Shown here one piece after another: positions 25,433-33,437 of a stretch of 33,437 bases of DNA (positions are counted from its first letter, which is position 1; each line of letters opens with the position of its first letter). A model generated the notes under the pieces. That model saw only the letters and a program-made list of their open reading frames with translations. It was not told the DNA's origin and did not search any database. Source of the stretch: Candidatus Peribacteria bacterium (lineage in GTDB: Bacteria > Patescibacteriota > Gracilibacteria > Peribacterales > Peribacteraceae); NCBI GenBank assembly GCA_009691405.1, contig SICN01000011.1, forward strand, positions 1-33,437. Direction: 5' to 3'. The position numbers and the translations under genes are program-made.

Positions 25433-26689
25433 ATGCACTTCGACGTTGCCGTGATCGGTGGAGGTCCCGCCGGGATGATGGCTGCGGGGAAAGCCGCTGA
25501 CCTCGGGGCAACAGTGGTGCTTCTCGAGAAGAACACAATTCTTGGGAAGAAACTCCTGATCTCCGGAGGCGGCAGATGCAATATTTTGAATGCGGAATTC
25601 GATACGCGTTTGCTCACGGAAAAGTACGGCAAGAAAGGCAAAGCACTCTTCTCTGCATTCTCGCACCTTGATGTTCAAGCGACGATCGATTTTTTCGAGT
25701 CTCACGGGCTTCCGATAAAAGTCGAAGCCGAGAAACGCGCGTTTCCGAAAAGTGACAGTGCGGAGGATGTGCAAAAGACGTTGATTCGCTTCATGCAGAA
25801 AGGAATTGTGAAGATTTTGCTTGGCACAAAGGTTACTGACGTGAAGGTGAAAGATGGAAGCCTTACTTCACTTGTCACGAATAAGGGTTTGATCACGGCG
25901 TCGCAGTACATACTTGCAACCGGAGGAAAGTCCCATCCGGAAACCGGATCGACCGGAGACGGCTTTGTCTGGATGAACAAGCTCGGTCACACGGTGAGCG
26001 AGCCGGATCCAGCGCTGGTTCCCGTACTGATTCGAAATCCGTGGGTGAAGGATGCTGCAGGGATCAGCCTGAAGGGTGTGAAGCTGAGTGTGATCCAAAA
26101 CGGCAAAAAACATCATTCCAGAGCCGGGAAAATGCTCTTCACGCATACGGGTATCAGTGGACCTCTTGTCCTCAATATGAGCAAAGGTATCGGGGAACTT
26201 TTGAAGGCAGGGGCTGTCACCCTGTCTCTCGATTTGTTTCCGGCTCTCGACACTGGTGCACTCGATCGAAAGCTTTTAAATATTTTCGAAGCCGGTAAGA
26301 ACAGAATGATCAAGAACAACATTGGAGAAATTGTTCAGCCGAGACTTGGACATGTTCTTCTGATGCTTGCAGGAATCGATGGCTCAACTCCGCTCCATCA
26401 GCTCACGAGGGAGCAGCGCATGGAATTTAGCAAGCTTCTGAAAGACATTCCCCTCTCGGTCTCAGGACTCCTCGGTGCTGAGGACGCGATCGTGGCCGGC
26501 GGAGGTGTGTCGCTGAAGGAAATAGATTTCAAGACAATGCGCAGCAAATTGATTTCGAATTTGTTTCTGACGGGAGACATGTTGGACTTCGACAGACCTT
26601 CGGGTGGCTTCAGTCTGCAGATTTGTTGGACGACAGGGTATAGTGCAGGACAGAGTGCTCACGGAGCCCTAACTGAAGCCAAAAGATGA
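25433..26689 (+). CDS. BaiN/YhiN (HI0933)-family FAD-dependent oxidoreductase
   Basis: FDVAVIGGGPAGMMAAGKAADLGATVVLLEKN, KLLISGGGRCN, ATGGKSHPETGSTGDG, GFSLQICWTTGYSAG. Confidence 0.93.
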   Translation: MHFDVAVIGGGPAGMMAAGKAADLGATVVLLEKNTILGKKLLISGGGRCNILNAEFDTRLLTEKYGKKGKALFSAFSHLDVQATIDFFESHGLPIKVEAEKRAFPKSDSAEDVQKTLIRFMQKGIVKILLGTKVTDVKVKDGSLTSLVTNKGLITASQYILATGGKSHPETGSTGDGFVWMNKLGHTVSEPDPALVPVLIRNPWVKDAAGISLKGVKLSVIQNGKKHHSRAGKMLFTHTGISGPLVLNMSKGIGELLKAGAVTLSLDLFPALDTGALDRKLLNIFEAGKNRMIKNNIGEIVQPRLGHVLLMLAGIDGSTPLHQLTREQRMEFSKLLKDIPLSVSGLLGAEDAIVAGGGVSLKEIDFKTMRSKLISNLFLTGDMLDFDRPSGGFSLQICWTTGYSAGQSAHGALTEAKR

Positions 26690-26702
26690 ATGTCGAGGAA
26701 AG

Positions 26703-26737
26703 TTGACAAATGATAATAATAATTTACAATGAATGCA
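26703..26737 (+). promoter_or_regulatory. Promoter, predicted leaderless
   Basis: TTGACA (26703-26708), 16 nt, TACAAT (26725-26730), 6 nt, ATG (26737). Confidence 0.75.
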
Positions 26738-27384
26738 TGAGCAGCGAAAAGTCAAAGGCCCTCAGAGATGCAAAGCTTTCTGATGATGAAGGGTTTTTTG
26801 ATGACCTTCCGGATGATTCGCAAGCCGCGGACAATGGTGAGGATTTTTTTAATGACGCTGAACTGATTGAGATTCGTTTCAAAGACAGTCTTTCGCCCGT
26901 TGAATTTTGGCGCGGTCCTGAGAAGTCTCAGCTTGCAAAAAGAATTGCGGAGTCTCGCTATCATAAACTCTTCATCGATCTCGTGCATATTCGTGGCATG
27001 GACGGCGGTTGCTGGAGCATCCTCGTCGATGCGGCGCAGGCAGGCAAAAGGATCATTCTTTTGAACCCAAGACCTGAAGTCCAGAACTTTAGTTGGTTTC
27101 GGATTGCGACGAGGCCTCTCACTTCAAGCGCTTTTTTAGTCACTCCTGAATTGGTTGTACCCGACCTGCAAAGAAATGCGTTGCTTGCCGTCCGTGATTC
27201 CAAGACAAAAAACGTTTTTGAGGAAGGCATCGAATCTGCAGAGGATTCAGGAGAAAATATCAATGATTGGTATGCGCGCTACAGGATTGCAGAGGACACG
27301 ATGGTGACGAAGCAGGCTGCAAAATCAGCGTTAGTGGACTTTGCTGAAGATGAGCAGCTGGATGAAGAATCGGAAGTCGCCTAG
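26737..27384 (+). CDS. Uncharacterised acidic protein with possible STAS-like fold
   Basis: KLFIDLVHIRGMDGGCWSILVDAAQAGKRIILLNPRPEVQNFSWFRI resembles the STAS beta-alpha-beta pattern; acidic termini. Confidence 0.55.
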   Translation: MSSEKSKALRDAKLSDDEGFFDDLPDDSQAADNGEDFFNDAELIEIRFKDSLSPVEFWRGPEKSQLAKRIAESRYHKLFIDLVHIRGMDGGCWSILVDAAQAGKRIILLNPRPEVQNFSWFRIATRPLTSSAFLVTPELVVPDLQRNALLAVRDSKTKNVFEEGIESAEDSGENINDWYARYRIAEDTMVTKQAAKSALVDFAEDEQLDEESEVA

Positions 27385-27407
27385 ATCTACCTTGCTTCAA
27401 TTTGCTT

Positions 27408-28466
27408 ATGTCTTCCACTCCCGCCGAATTCGTCAAAGAGTTGATCCAAAGCGTCGATAAAAAAGGCAGGCAGGTCTACTGCGATACGGTCGAGGATTCT
27501 CCGAAAGTCACTGGCAGGAAGGGCAGGATTGCGGCTCTCAATCTTCGTATTCTCAAAGGCATCACTCAATTGCGTCTGACGGAAGCCATGTTGACAAGGT
27601 ACGGGCTTGCGACTGCCGATACGAAGATCTTCGATTGCGGTGCGGCGATTGTTCGCAAAGTAGGTGGCGATTGGAAGCGCTATTCGGGCAAGGATTCTCC
27701 TCATCCGACTCGAATTTTCTCGGATTACGACTCCCCTTCCTCCGCATTCTCTCTTTGGTCGCAGGGTGACGATGGCAAAACCCTCACGGAGAGAAAATCG
27801 TTTGCGGCATCTTCCCTCAGCCCGAGAAAAGGCGACATCGTGACTGCAAAATTCGGTGTGGATACGTTACTGCAAGGAGTTTTGGAAGGAGGTGCGGTTA
27901 CGGAGCACATTCGTCAGTGCCTGAGTGATTTCGAAGACGATGTTACGAACATCGGCATTCTTCTCAGGCATCCTGCGTTCCATCGGGCTTCGGATACGAG
28001 AAACGTTCCGCAAAGCAACATCGACACGCTTTACTCCGACGGTGCGCAGATTCATGCGATCAACAGACGCACCGTCGTCGAATGGCAGAACGCTCTGATG
28101 AAGCAGGGCGAACAGAAACTGCGCAGCTATCGTGCAGGAATTGAAATTGACGGCGAGGCGGAGATGAATCCGAACGTCGAAGATCGTGTCGCGGAGATCG
28201 ACATTCGGACGCAGAACGACGGAACGATCCCCATGAACTTCGCGAGTCTCACGCCGCGTTGTCTCGTCACGCAACGAGATGTGTTGACCGGAGCAATCCG
28301 AGGAGAGCCCAAACAGTGGCTCAAAACGTATCGTCCTCTCCGTCCGAAAGACGGGGTTGCCACGATGGGAGCGAATGTCGATGTCAGTCCGGAATACCAC
28401 GGCGCGATTATTCGAGTCGGTGACAGATTTACGGTCAGCTCTGAGAAGACGCAGTGGAGTCAGTAG
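27408..28466 (+). CDS. Divergent MOSC-domain protein
   Basis: C-terminus RAGIEIDGEAEMNPNVEDRVAEIDI...TPRCLVTQRDVLTGAIRGEPKQWLKTYRP...MGANVDVSPEYHGAIIRVGDRFTV follows the MOSC_N/MOSC pattern with the conserved Cys. Confidence 0.65.
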   Translation: MSSTPAEFVKELIQSVDKKGRQVYCDTVEDSPKVTGRKGRIAALNLRILKGITQLRLTEAMLTRYGLATADTKIFDCGAAIVRKVGGDWKRYSGKDSPHPTRIFSDYDSPSSAFSLWSQGDDGKTLTERKSFAASSLSPRKGDIVTAKFGVDTLLQGVLEGGAVTEHIRQCLSDFEDDVTNIGILLRHPAFHRASDTRNVPQSNIDTLYSDGAQIHAINRRTVVEWQNALMKQGEQKLRSYRAGIEIDGEAEMNPNVEDRVAEIDIRTQNDGTIPMNFASLTPRCLVTQRDVLTGAIRGEPKQWLKTYRPLRPKDGVATMGANVDVSPEYHGAIIRVGDRFTVSSEKTQWSQ

Positions 28467-28515
28467 ATCCAGACTTTGCAGGAGGAAGACGGATCGCTAG
28501 AATGGGAATAGCCGT

Positions 28516-28590
28516 GGCCCGGTAGCTCATTGGTAGAGCGCTGCCCTGAAGAGGCAGGCGTAGGCAGTTCGATTCTGCCCTGGGCCACCA
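28516..28590 (+). tRNA. tRNA-Phe (GAA)
   Basis: GGCCCGGTAGCTCATTGGTAGAGCGCTGCCCTGAAGAGGCAGGCGTAGGCAGTTCGATTCTGCCCTGGGCCACCA; loop CTGAAGA; encoded CCA. Confidence 0.93.
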
Positions 28591-28595
28591 CACTA

Positions 28596-30161
28596 CTATT
28601 TGAGTCGGTTCAATTTTTGCAATGCCTCAGTATCCTTCGGATTCAGTCGCACTGCTTCGAGGAAAGCCGACCTCGCTTCTTTTCTTTTTCCCATTTGTTC
28701 GAAACATACTCCGAGGTTGAAGTAGATATCGCTTACGATCGGATTCAAGACCGCTGCTTCGCTGAGTACCTCGATCGCTTGCTGCCACTTCTTTTCGTTT
28801 ATCAGGCGTGCTCCGAGATTGTTGAGTGCGATCGCTTCGTTGATTTTCATATCGGTCGTGTCATGAATGCCTCGCGCAAGACGAAACTCGCTTGCCGCAG
28901 TTTCAAACTCGCTTCGCTCGAGCGCATCGAGTCCCAGATTGCTGTGAGCGACATACGAATTCGGGTAGAGAGAAAGAACTGATGCATAGAGCGTTCGATT
29001 GTTTCTCCACGTCAGACTACGCCGGTTCGTTTGGAATCCGAATGTGGTGATGAGGAGGAGCCCCGTAAGCGTGAGTGCTGTCTTCTGCTTCTGCGTAATT
29101 TTCTCTCGGAGCAAGCGCAGTAGATACGCCATGATCAAGAGAAGACCGATCGACGGAACGTACGCGTATCGGTCCGATGCGACGTAGAGATCGGTGCCGC
29201 GCTCGATATTCGGAAGCGATGGAACGAGCATCACGAGGAAGATGCCGATCCCAGTTGCTATCATCTTCGTTGCGCGGCGATTGATGAAGACGAGTAAGCC
29301 CAAGAGCACGAGTGCGACGATTGGCATGAAAATGCCGGGATCCATCACACTGATCGTTTTGGAGTACGGATAGAGAAGTGACAGGTCGTGAGGAAGCAGA
29401 AATTGCGTCAGCGTGAATAGGATCGTCTTCGGAGCCATCAATGCTTTCTGCATGATCGTCGTATGAGCGATGGCTGCAGATTTTCCAATGAAGGCAATGA
29501 TGATGAAGACGAATGAAAGCATTGCGTACGGAATCTTGTCGATGATGTTTCTCTGCGTGAGTGTACCAAGGCGTTGCCAATCGATGAGAAGCAGCGCAAG
29601 TGGCAGAAATACGATGCTGACTTTTGACAGAAGACCGAGCGCGAACAGTGTGATTGACAACGTCTTCCATCGCCTGCCGACATTCCCCTGCTTTGTCGCA
29701 GGCAGATACGTCGCAATCGAAGCGAAGCAGAAAAATCCTGAGAGAAGATCCTTGCGAGCCGAAGCCCAGAGAACGGCTTCTGCATTCTGCGGGTGCACGG
29801 CGAACAAAAGACCGCAGAAGACTGCGAACCAAGTGTTCTTCAGAAGCAAGAAGATGATCCATGCGACGAGGAGGGAGCTGAGCGTGTGTAGGAGCAGGTT
29901 GTCGAGGTGAACGAGTGCAGGATTCAGTCCTGCAATGTCATATTCCGCCTGATAACTGAGAAGCGTGAGAGGGATATAGAGCTCAGGATCGTAGCTTGTG
30001 AATGCCTTGCGCATGTTTTCGACGCTCAGTCCTCTGACAATCGGATTTTCGAGAATCAGAGGCTTGTCATCGAGATTGATGAAATCGTTTCGAAGTGACT
30101 GACCGTACACGACCAATGTCATGAGCAGAAAGCCAACCGGAATGAGCCAGAGTTTTCTCAT
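28596..30161 (-). CDS. TMTC-like polytopic membrane protein with C-terminal TPRs, paralogue 1
   Basis: FINLDDKPLILENPIV...AFTSYDPELYIPLTLLSYQAEY...HPQNAEAVLWASARKDLLS; C-terminal TPRs. Confidence 0.85.
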   Translation of the reverse strand: MRKLWLIPVGFLLMTLVVYGQSLRNDFINLDDKPLILENPIVRGLSVENMRKAFTSYDPELYIPLTLLSYQAEYDIAGLNPALVHLDNLLLHTLSSLLVAWIIFLLLKNTWFAVFCGLLFAVHPQNAEAVLWASARKDLLSGFFCFASIATYLPATKQGNVGRRWKTLSITLFALGLLSKVSIVFLPLALLLIDWQRLGTLTQRNIIDKIPYAMLSFVFIIIAFIGKSAAIAHTTIMQKALMAPKTILFTLTQFLLPHDLSLLYPYSKTISVMDPGIFMPIVALVLLGLLVFINRRATKMIATGIGIFLVMLVPSLPNIERGTDLYVASDRYAYVPSIGLLLIMAYLLRLLREKITQKQKTALTLTGLLLITTFGFQTNRRSLTWRNNRTLYASVLSLYPNSYVAHSNLGLDALERSEFETAASEFRLARGIHDTTDMKINEAIALNNLGARLINEKKWQQAIEVLSEAAVLNPIVSDIYFNLGVCFEQMGKRKEARSAFLEAVRLNPKDTEALQKLNRLK

Positions 30162-30196
30162 GTTCCTATCTTACCTCACTGTGCTCGGAGGTCGCT

Positions 30197-30850
30197 TCAC
30201 CATCGCAAAAGAGTGCCGCGTGCATCCAGTGGCAGACCCGAACCGGTAAACGCCGGCGGTGCATGTCGGAGCACATCGAGCACTGCCTTGATTCTCGCGA
30301 GTGGCTCTCGCCATTCGCTGCGAAATGATTGCTCTGCACTCAGCGGCACTCTGGATGCACTGAAGCCGACTGCATCGAGCCCAATGCTGCGTGCGATGAA
30401 CAGTGCTCTCGGAAGATGAAAATCCTGGCTGGCGATGATGACAGAGGGCAGAAAATAAACATTCTTGGCTCGATACAGGCTGTCGTAGGTCGAAAACCCC
30501 GCATGATCGAGGAGGATTGCTCCGGATGCAACGCCGTGACGCATCAAGTACTTTCGCATCGCCGTTGCCTCATCGTAGTAGCGACTGCTGTAATCACCCG
30601 ATACCAATATTTTCCCTCCCTTCTTCGATTGGTATAGAAGAATTGCAGCGTCGAGTCGCTGTGCAAGAATTCCGGAAACCTCTCCCGCATAGATTCTCGC
30701 ACCCGGCACGAGAATCGCCTCGGCAGTCGGTGTGGTAGCCGGATCGACATGGATCCTTGGTTGCGACAAGAGGACAATCCATCGATCGATGACGACCAAA
30801 AGCAAAAGTGAGACGACAATCGCCAATGCTATTGTTCGTAGGAACTTCAC
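30197..30850 (-). CDS. SanA/YdcF family (DUF218) protein, GTG start
   Basis: AEAILVPGARIYAGEVSGILAQRLDAAILLYQ...ILVSGDYSS...YDEATAMRKYL...STYDSLYRAK...IIASQDFHLPRALFIA. Confidence 0.88.
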   Translation of the reverse strand: MKFLRTIALAIVVSLLLLVVIDRWIVLLSQPRIHVDPATTPTAEAILVPGARIYAGEVSGILAQRLDAAILLYQSKKGGKILVSGDYSSRYYDEATAMRKYLMRHGVASGAILLDHAGFSTYDSLYRAKNVYFLPSVIIASQDFHLPRALFIARSIGLDAVGFSASRVPLSAEQSFRSEWREPLARIKAVLDVLRHAPPAFTGSGLPLDARGTLLRW

Positions 30851-30859
30851 ACGTTCATT

Positions 30860-32758
30860 CTAGCGGACGATGCCGTCTTCTTTCATCCTGTACAGAAGTT
30901 CGAGGGCCGTCGGATTGCTCTGATCGATCTGAAGTGCTTTCTTGAGAGTTTGAGCGGCTTCATCAATCGCTTTCCTCTCGTAGAGTAGCACCGCAAGGGT
31001 GGAGAGGGAATCTGCATCATTTGCGTTCACTGCGATCACTTTCCGCAGAAATAGTTCGCTCTCGTCATTTTGTCCGAGCATCTTAAGAGCAAGTGCAAGA
31101 TTGTACGAAGACTCGACGAAATCTGGCTTCAATTCGATCGCCTTTCGCAGAATCACTTCGGCGTTGCTCCAATCGTTGAGCTGCAGATACACCCCGCCGA
31201 GATTATTGTAAGCATTCAGGTACTGCGGATTCGTTTCGATTGTTTTTCTGTACCAGGAAACCGCTTCGACAAGCTTTCCCTGCTTTTGTTCGATTTGACC
31301 CAGACCGTATGCACTGTCTGCGATCTCGGGATCCGAGAGCATGACCGCTCTGTAGATTGTCTCTGCTTCGGCGAAGTTTTTCTTGCGCACGAATGCAGCC
31401 GCAAGGTTCACTTTCGTTTTTGCATCGGAGTGCAATTCCAGAGCACGGCGGAATGATGCGATTGCCGCATCGATCTCTCCCGAAGTCAGCTGCTCCATTC
31501 CAAGATTGTTGTGCGCGGCTCTCGAATTCGGATAGTGTGCAAGTACGTTCTCGTAGAGAGTTGTGCTGTTTTGCCAGATCGCAGTCTGTTGTTGTGTGAG
31601 TGCGCCAAACGTAAGCAAAGCGCAGATTATTGCCGCAGCGACGACCATTCTACGCGAAGACACGGATCGCATGTTCGTCGCACTTCGAAGCCAGAAGTCA
31701 GCAGATGTCCCGATGAGCACAAGAAGTCCGACCATCGGAATGTATGCGTAGCGATCGGATGCGAAATACACATCTCCCCCCTTCGCAAAATTCAGAAATG
31801 TCGGCAGCAACGTCGCAAGGAAGAAGAGCATGCCGAAGGATGCCATGCGATTTCTATTCCTGAGGTAGTAAGCCGCACCGAGAAAGAGGATGACGAGTAC
31901 GAGAGGTATCGCAAAATCGGACGACAGGATCGTGATCGGATCCATGTAAGGATAGGTGACCGAAAGATCCGTTGGCCAGAGAAACTTTTGGACATAGAAC
32001 ACTGTGCTCTTGCAAGCCATCAGAATTTTTTGCAGCAAGGTCGATGAAACAAGATTCTCCGTTTTTCCGAAAATACCGATGATGCCGAAGATCACTGCAA
32101 AGAGCACGTACGGAATTTTCTCAAGCAATCTTTTTTTGCTCATTCCCCGCCCTTGCACATCATCGATAAGCAGAAGAACGACAGGCAGTGTCACCACCAT
32201 GACTTTCGATAGAAGTCCAAGTACAAAAAAGAACACTGACATCCAAAAAAGTTTGCGGCTCTCTTTCATCGTCGCGTACAGATAACTCACGATTGATGAA
32301 AAGAAAAAGAACGTGGAGAGAACGTCTTTTCTCGCAGACGCCCAAAGCACTGCTTCGCTGCCGAGGGGATGAATGGAAAAAAGCAATCCAAGACCGATGG
32401 CGAGCCATCCATTCTCGAGAAGCAAGAAGAGAAACCACGCAACCAGCATTGCATTCGCCGTATGAAAGAGAAGATCAGTCAGATGGTACGCAAACGGGTT
32501 GAGTCCGCCGATTGCGTGACTGATCTGATACGAGACGAATGTGAGAGGAATGTAGAGTTCGGGATCGTACGAAGTGAATGCAGCTTTGATTGTGTCAGCA
32601 TTCATCGCGACAACGATCGGGTTATCGGTGATCAATCCATTGTCATCAAGCGTTACAAATTGGTTCGAGAGAGAAGATCCATACGCAGTAAAACTCACTG
32701 AGAGAAAGAGCAGCGCCACAAGACAGAGCCGTGAAGGAGACGGAAGAGGGGGAAGCAC
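30860..32758 (-). CDS. TMTC-like polytopic membrane protein with TPRs, paralogue 2 (GTG start)
   Basis: FVTLDDNGLITDNPIV...AFTSYDPELYIPLTFVSYQISH...HPLGSEAVLWASARKDVLS; longer TPR array than paralogue 1. Confidence 0.86.
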   Translation of the reverse strand: MLPPLPSPSRLCLVALLFLSVSFTAYGSSLSNQFVTLDDNGLITDNPIVVAMNADTIKAAFTSYDPELYIPLTFVSYQISHAIGGLNPFAYHLTDLLFHTANAMLVAWFLFLLLENGWLAIGLGLLFSIHPLGSEAVLWASARKDVLSTFFFFSSIVSYLYATMKESRKLFWMSVFFFVLGLLSKVMVVTLPVVLLLIDDVQGRGMSKKRLLEKIPYVLFAVIFGIIGIFGKTENLVSSTLLQKILMACKSTVFYVQKFLWPTDLSVTYPYMDPITILSSDFAIPLVLVILFLGAAYYLRNRNRMASFGMLFFLATLLPTFLNFAKGGDVYFASDRYAYIPMVGLLVLIGTSADFWLRSATNMRSVSSRRMVVAAAIICALLTFGALTQQQTAIWQNSTTLYENVLAHYPNSRAAHNNLGMEQLTSGEIDAAIASFRRALELHSDAKTKVNLAAAFVRKKNFAEAETIYRAVMLSDPEIADSAYGLGQIEQKQGKLVEAVSWYRKTIETNPQYLNAYNNLGGVYLQLNDWSNAEVILRKAIELKPDFVESSYNLALALKMLGQNDESELFLRKVIAVNANDADSLSTLAVLLYERKAIDEAAQTLKKALQIDQSNPTALELLYRMKEDGIVR

Positions 32759-32776
32759 TGAATCTATCCTACCTCT

Positions 32777-33437
32777 CTACTGCCCCGATTTACACCCGCA
32801 ACGGAATACTCGCAGTGCTTTTGTGAACGGCAGCAATTTCATGAAGACTCGGAGGTCGGCAAACCTTCGAAGAATCCATCCCCAGTATCCAGTGATGATT
32901 CTTTCATTCTTCACATACAAAGCCCACTTATTTCCAATGGGGACCCTGGTGATCGGAGCGGATGGCGCATAGGTGGGCAGCGCCTGATCTTTCATCTTTG
33001 CTTCAATCACCTCTGCGACGAAGTTTGCGTCGTAGAGCGCTGTCTGCGCCATTCCGCTGTAGGCAGTTGCCGCACCGTCGCCGATTACGAATATGTTTTT
33101 CTGTCCGACTGCCTCCAGAAGACCGTCGACGCTCACTCTTCCTTTTTGATCGACACTCATCCCGACAGTTTCTTGAAGCAGAGGATGCCCCCGGACTCCT
33201 GCCGTCCAGATGACGGTGCTTGTCGAAATTTCACCGTCACGTACGAAAATTTTCTCACCCTCTTCTTTTTGTAGGCACTGGTTCAAGAGAACATTGACTC
33301 CGAGCGATCGTAGCCTCTCCTCCGCGATACGAGAAGCTCTCTCTGGTAAATTTTTGAGAATGCGATCTTGGCATTCGAGAAGATCAATGTGAAGAAGCGT
33401 CGGATCGAGACCGTGTTTGCTTGCAAGCATGCGAGCA
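32777..33437 (-). CDS. Type II NADH dehydrogenase-like flavoprotein, C-terminal part (truncated at right edge)
   Basis: VIWTAGVRGHPLLQETVGMSVDQKGRVSVDGLLEAVGQKNIFVIGDGAA...TALYDANFVAEVI. Confidence 0.85.
   Translation of the reverse strand, partial: ARMLASKHGLDPTLLHIDLLECQDRILKNLPERASRIAEERLRSLGVNVLLNQCLQKEEGEKIFVRDGEISTSTVIWTAGVRGHPLLQETVGMSVDQKGRVSVDGLLEAVGQKNIFVIGDGAATAYSGMAQTALYDANFVAEVIEAKMKDQALPTYAPSAPITRVPIGNKWALYVKNERIITGYWGWILRRFADLRVFMKLLPFTKALRVFRCGCKSGQ

Noticed and set aside
29017-29862. 281-aa minus-strand ORF
   Set aside because: Alternative frame of the TMTC-like gene; Ser/Arg/His-rich shadow translation

Overview
This is a dense bacterial chromosomal window, about 95% explained by housekeeping genes. 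The gene style (short lipoproteins, small GIY-YIG proteins, Cys-rich membrane proteins, TMTC-like TPR proteins, no ribosomal operon) suggests a Patescibacteria/CPR lineage, perhaps Peregrinibacteria/Peribacteria. That placement is inference and was not tested. Recognisable genes: pth, PH-domain protein, lepB, secE-nusG, murJ-like, purL, murC, ftsB/divIC-like, rpmA, GIY-YIG, PhyH dioxygenase, Gmad2 lipoprotein, cca, endonuclease IV-like, gap, dnaK with CIRCE, obg, BaiN/YhiN flavoprotein, a divergent MOSC-domain protein, two TMTC-like TPR membrane proteins flanking a SanA/YdcF (DUF218) protein, and a partial NDH-2. There are four tRNAs: fMet, Ile(UAU), Ala(CGC) and Phe(GAA). The most striking signal is global. 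About 18 genes have a TAnnnT -10 hexamer 6-9 nt before the ATG/GTG and no Shine-Dalgarno, which predicts pervasive leaderless transcription. Other strong signals: a perfectly mirrored bidirectional promoter sharing one -10, an initiator tRNA 5 nt upstream of murC, tRNAs with compensatory swaps at normally invariant tertiary pairs, an uncharacterised repeat protein with a 95-bp identical internal tract, a response-regulator/MsrB chimera, a NusG 3' fossil, and several hairpin repeat families. No CRISPR, rRNA, transposase or prophage was seen.
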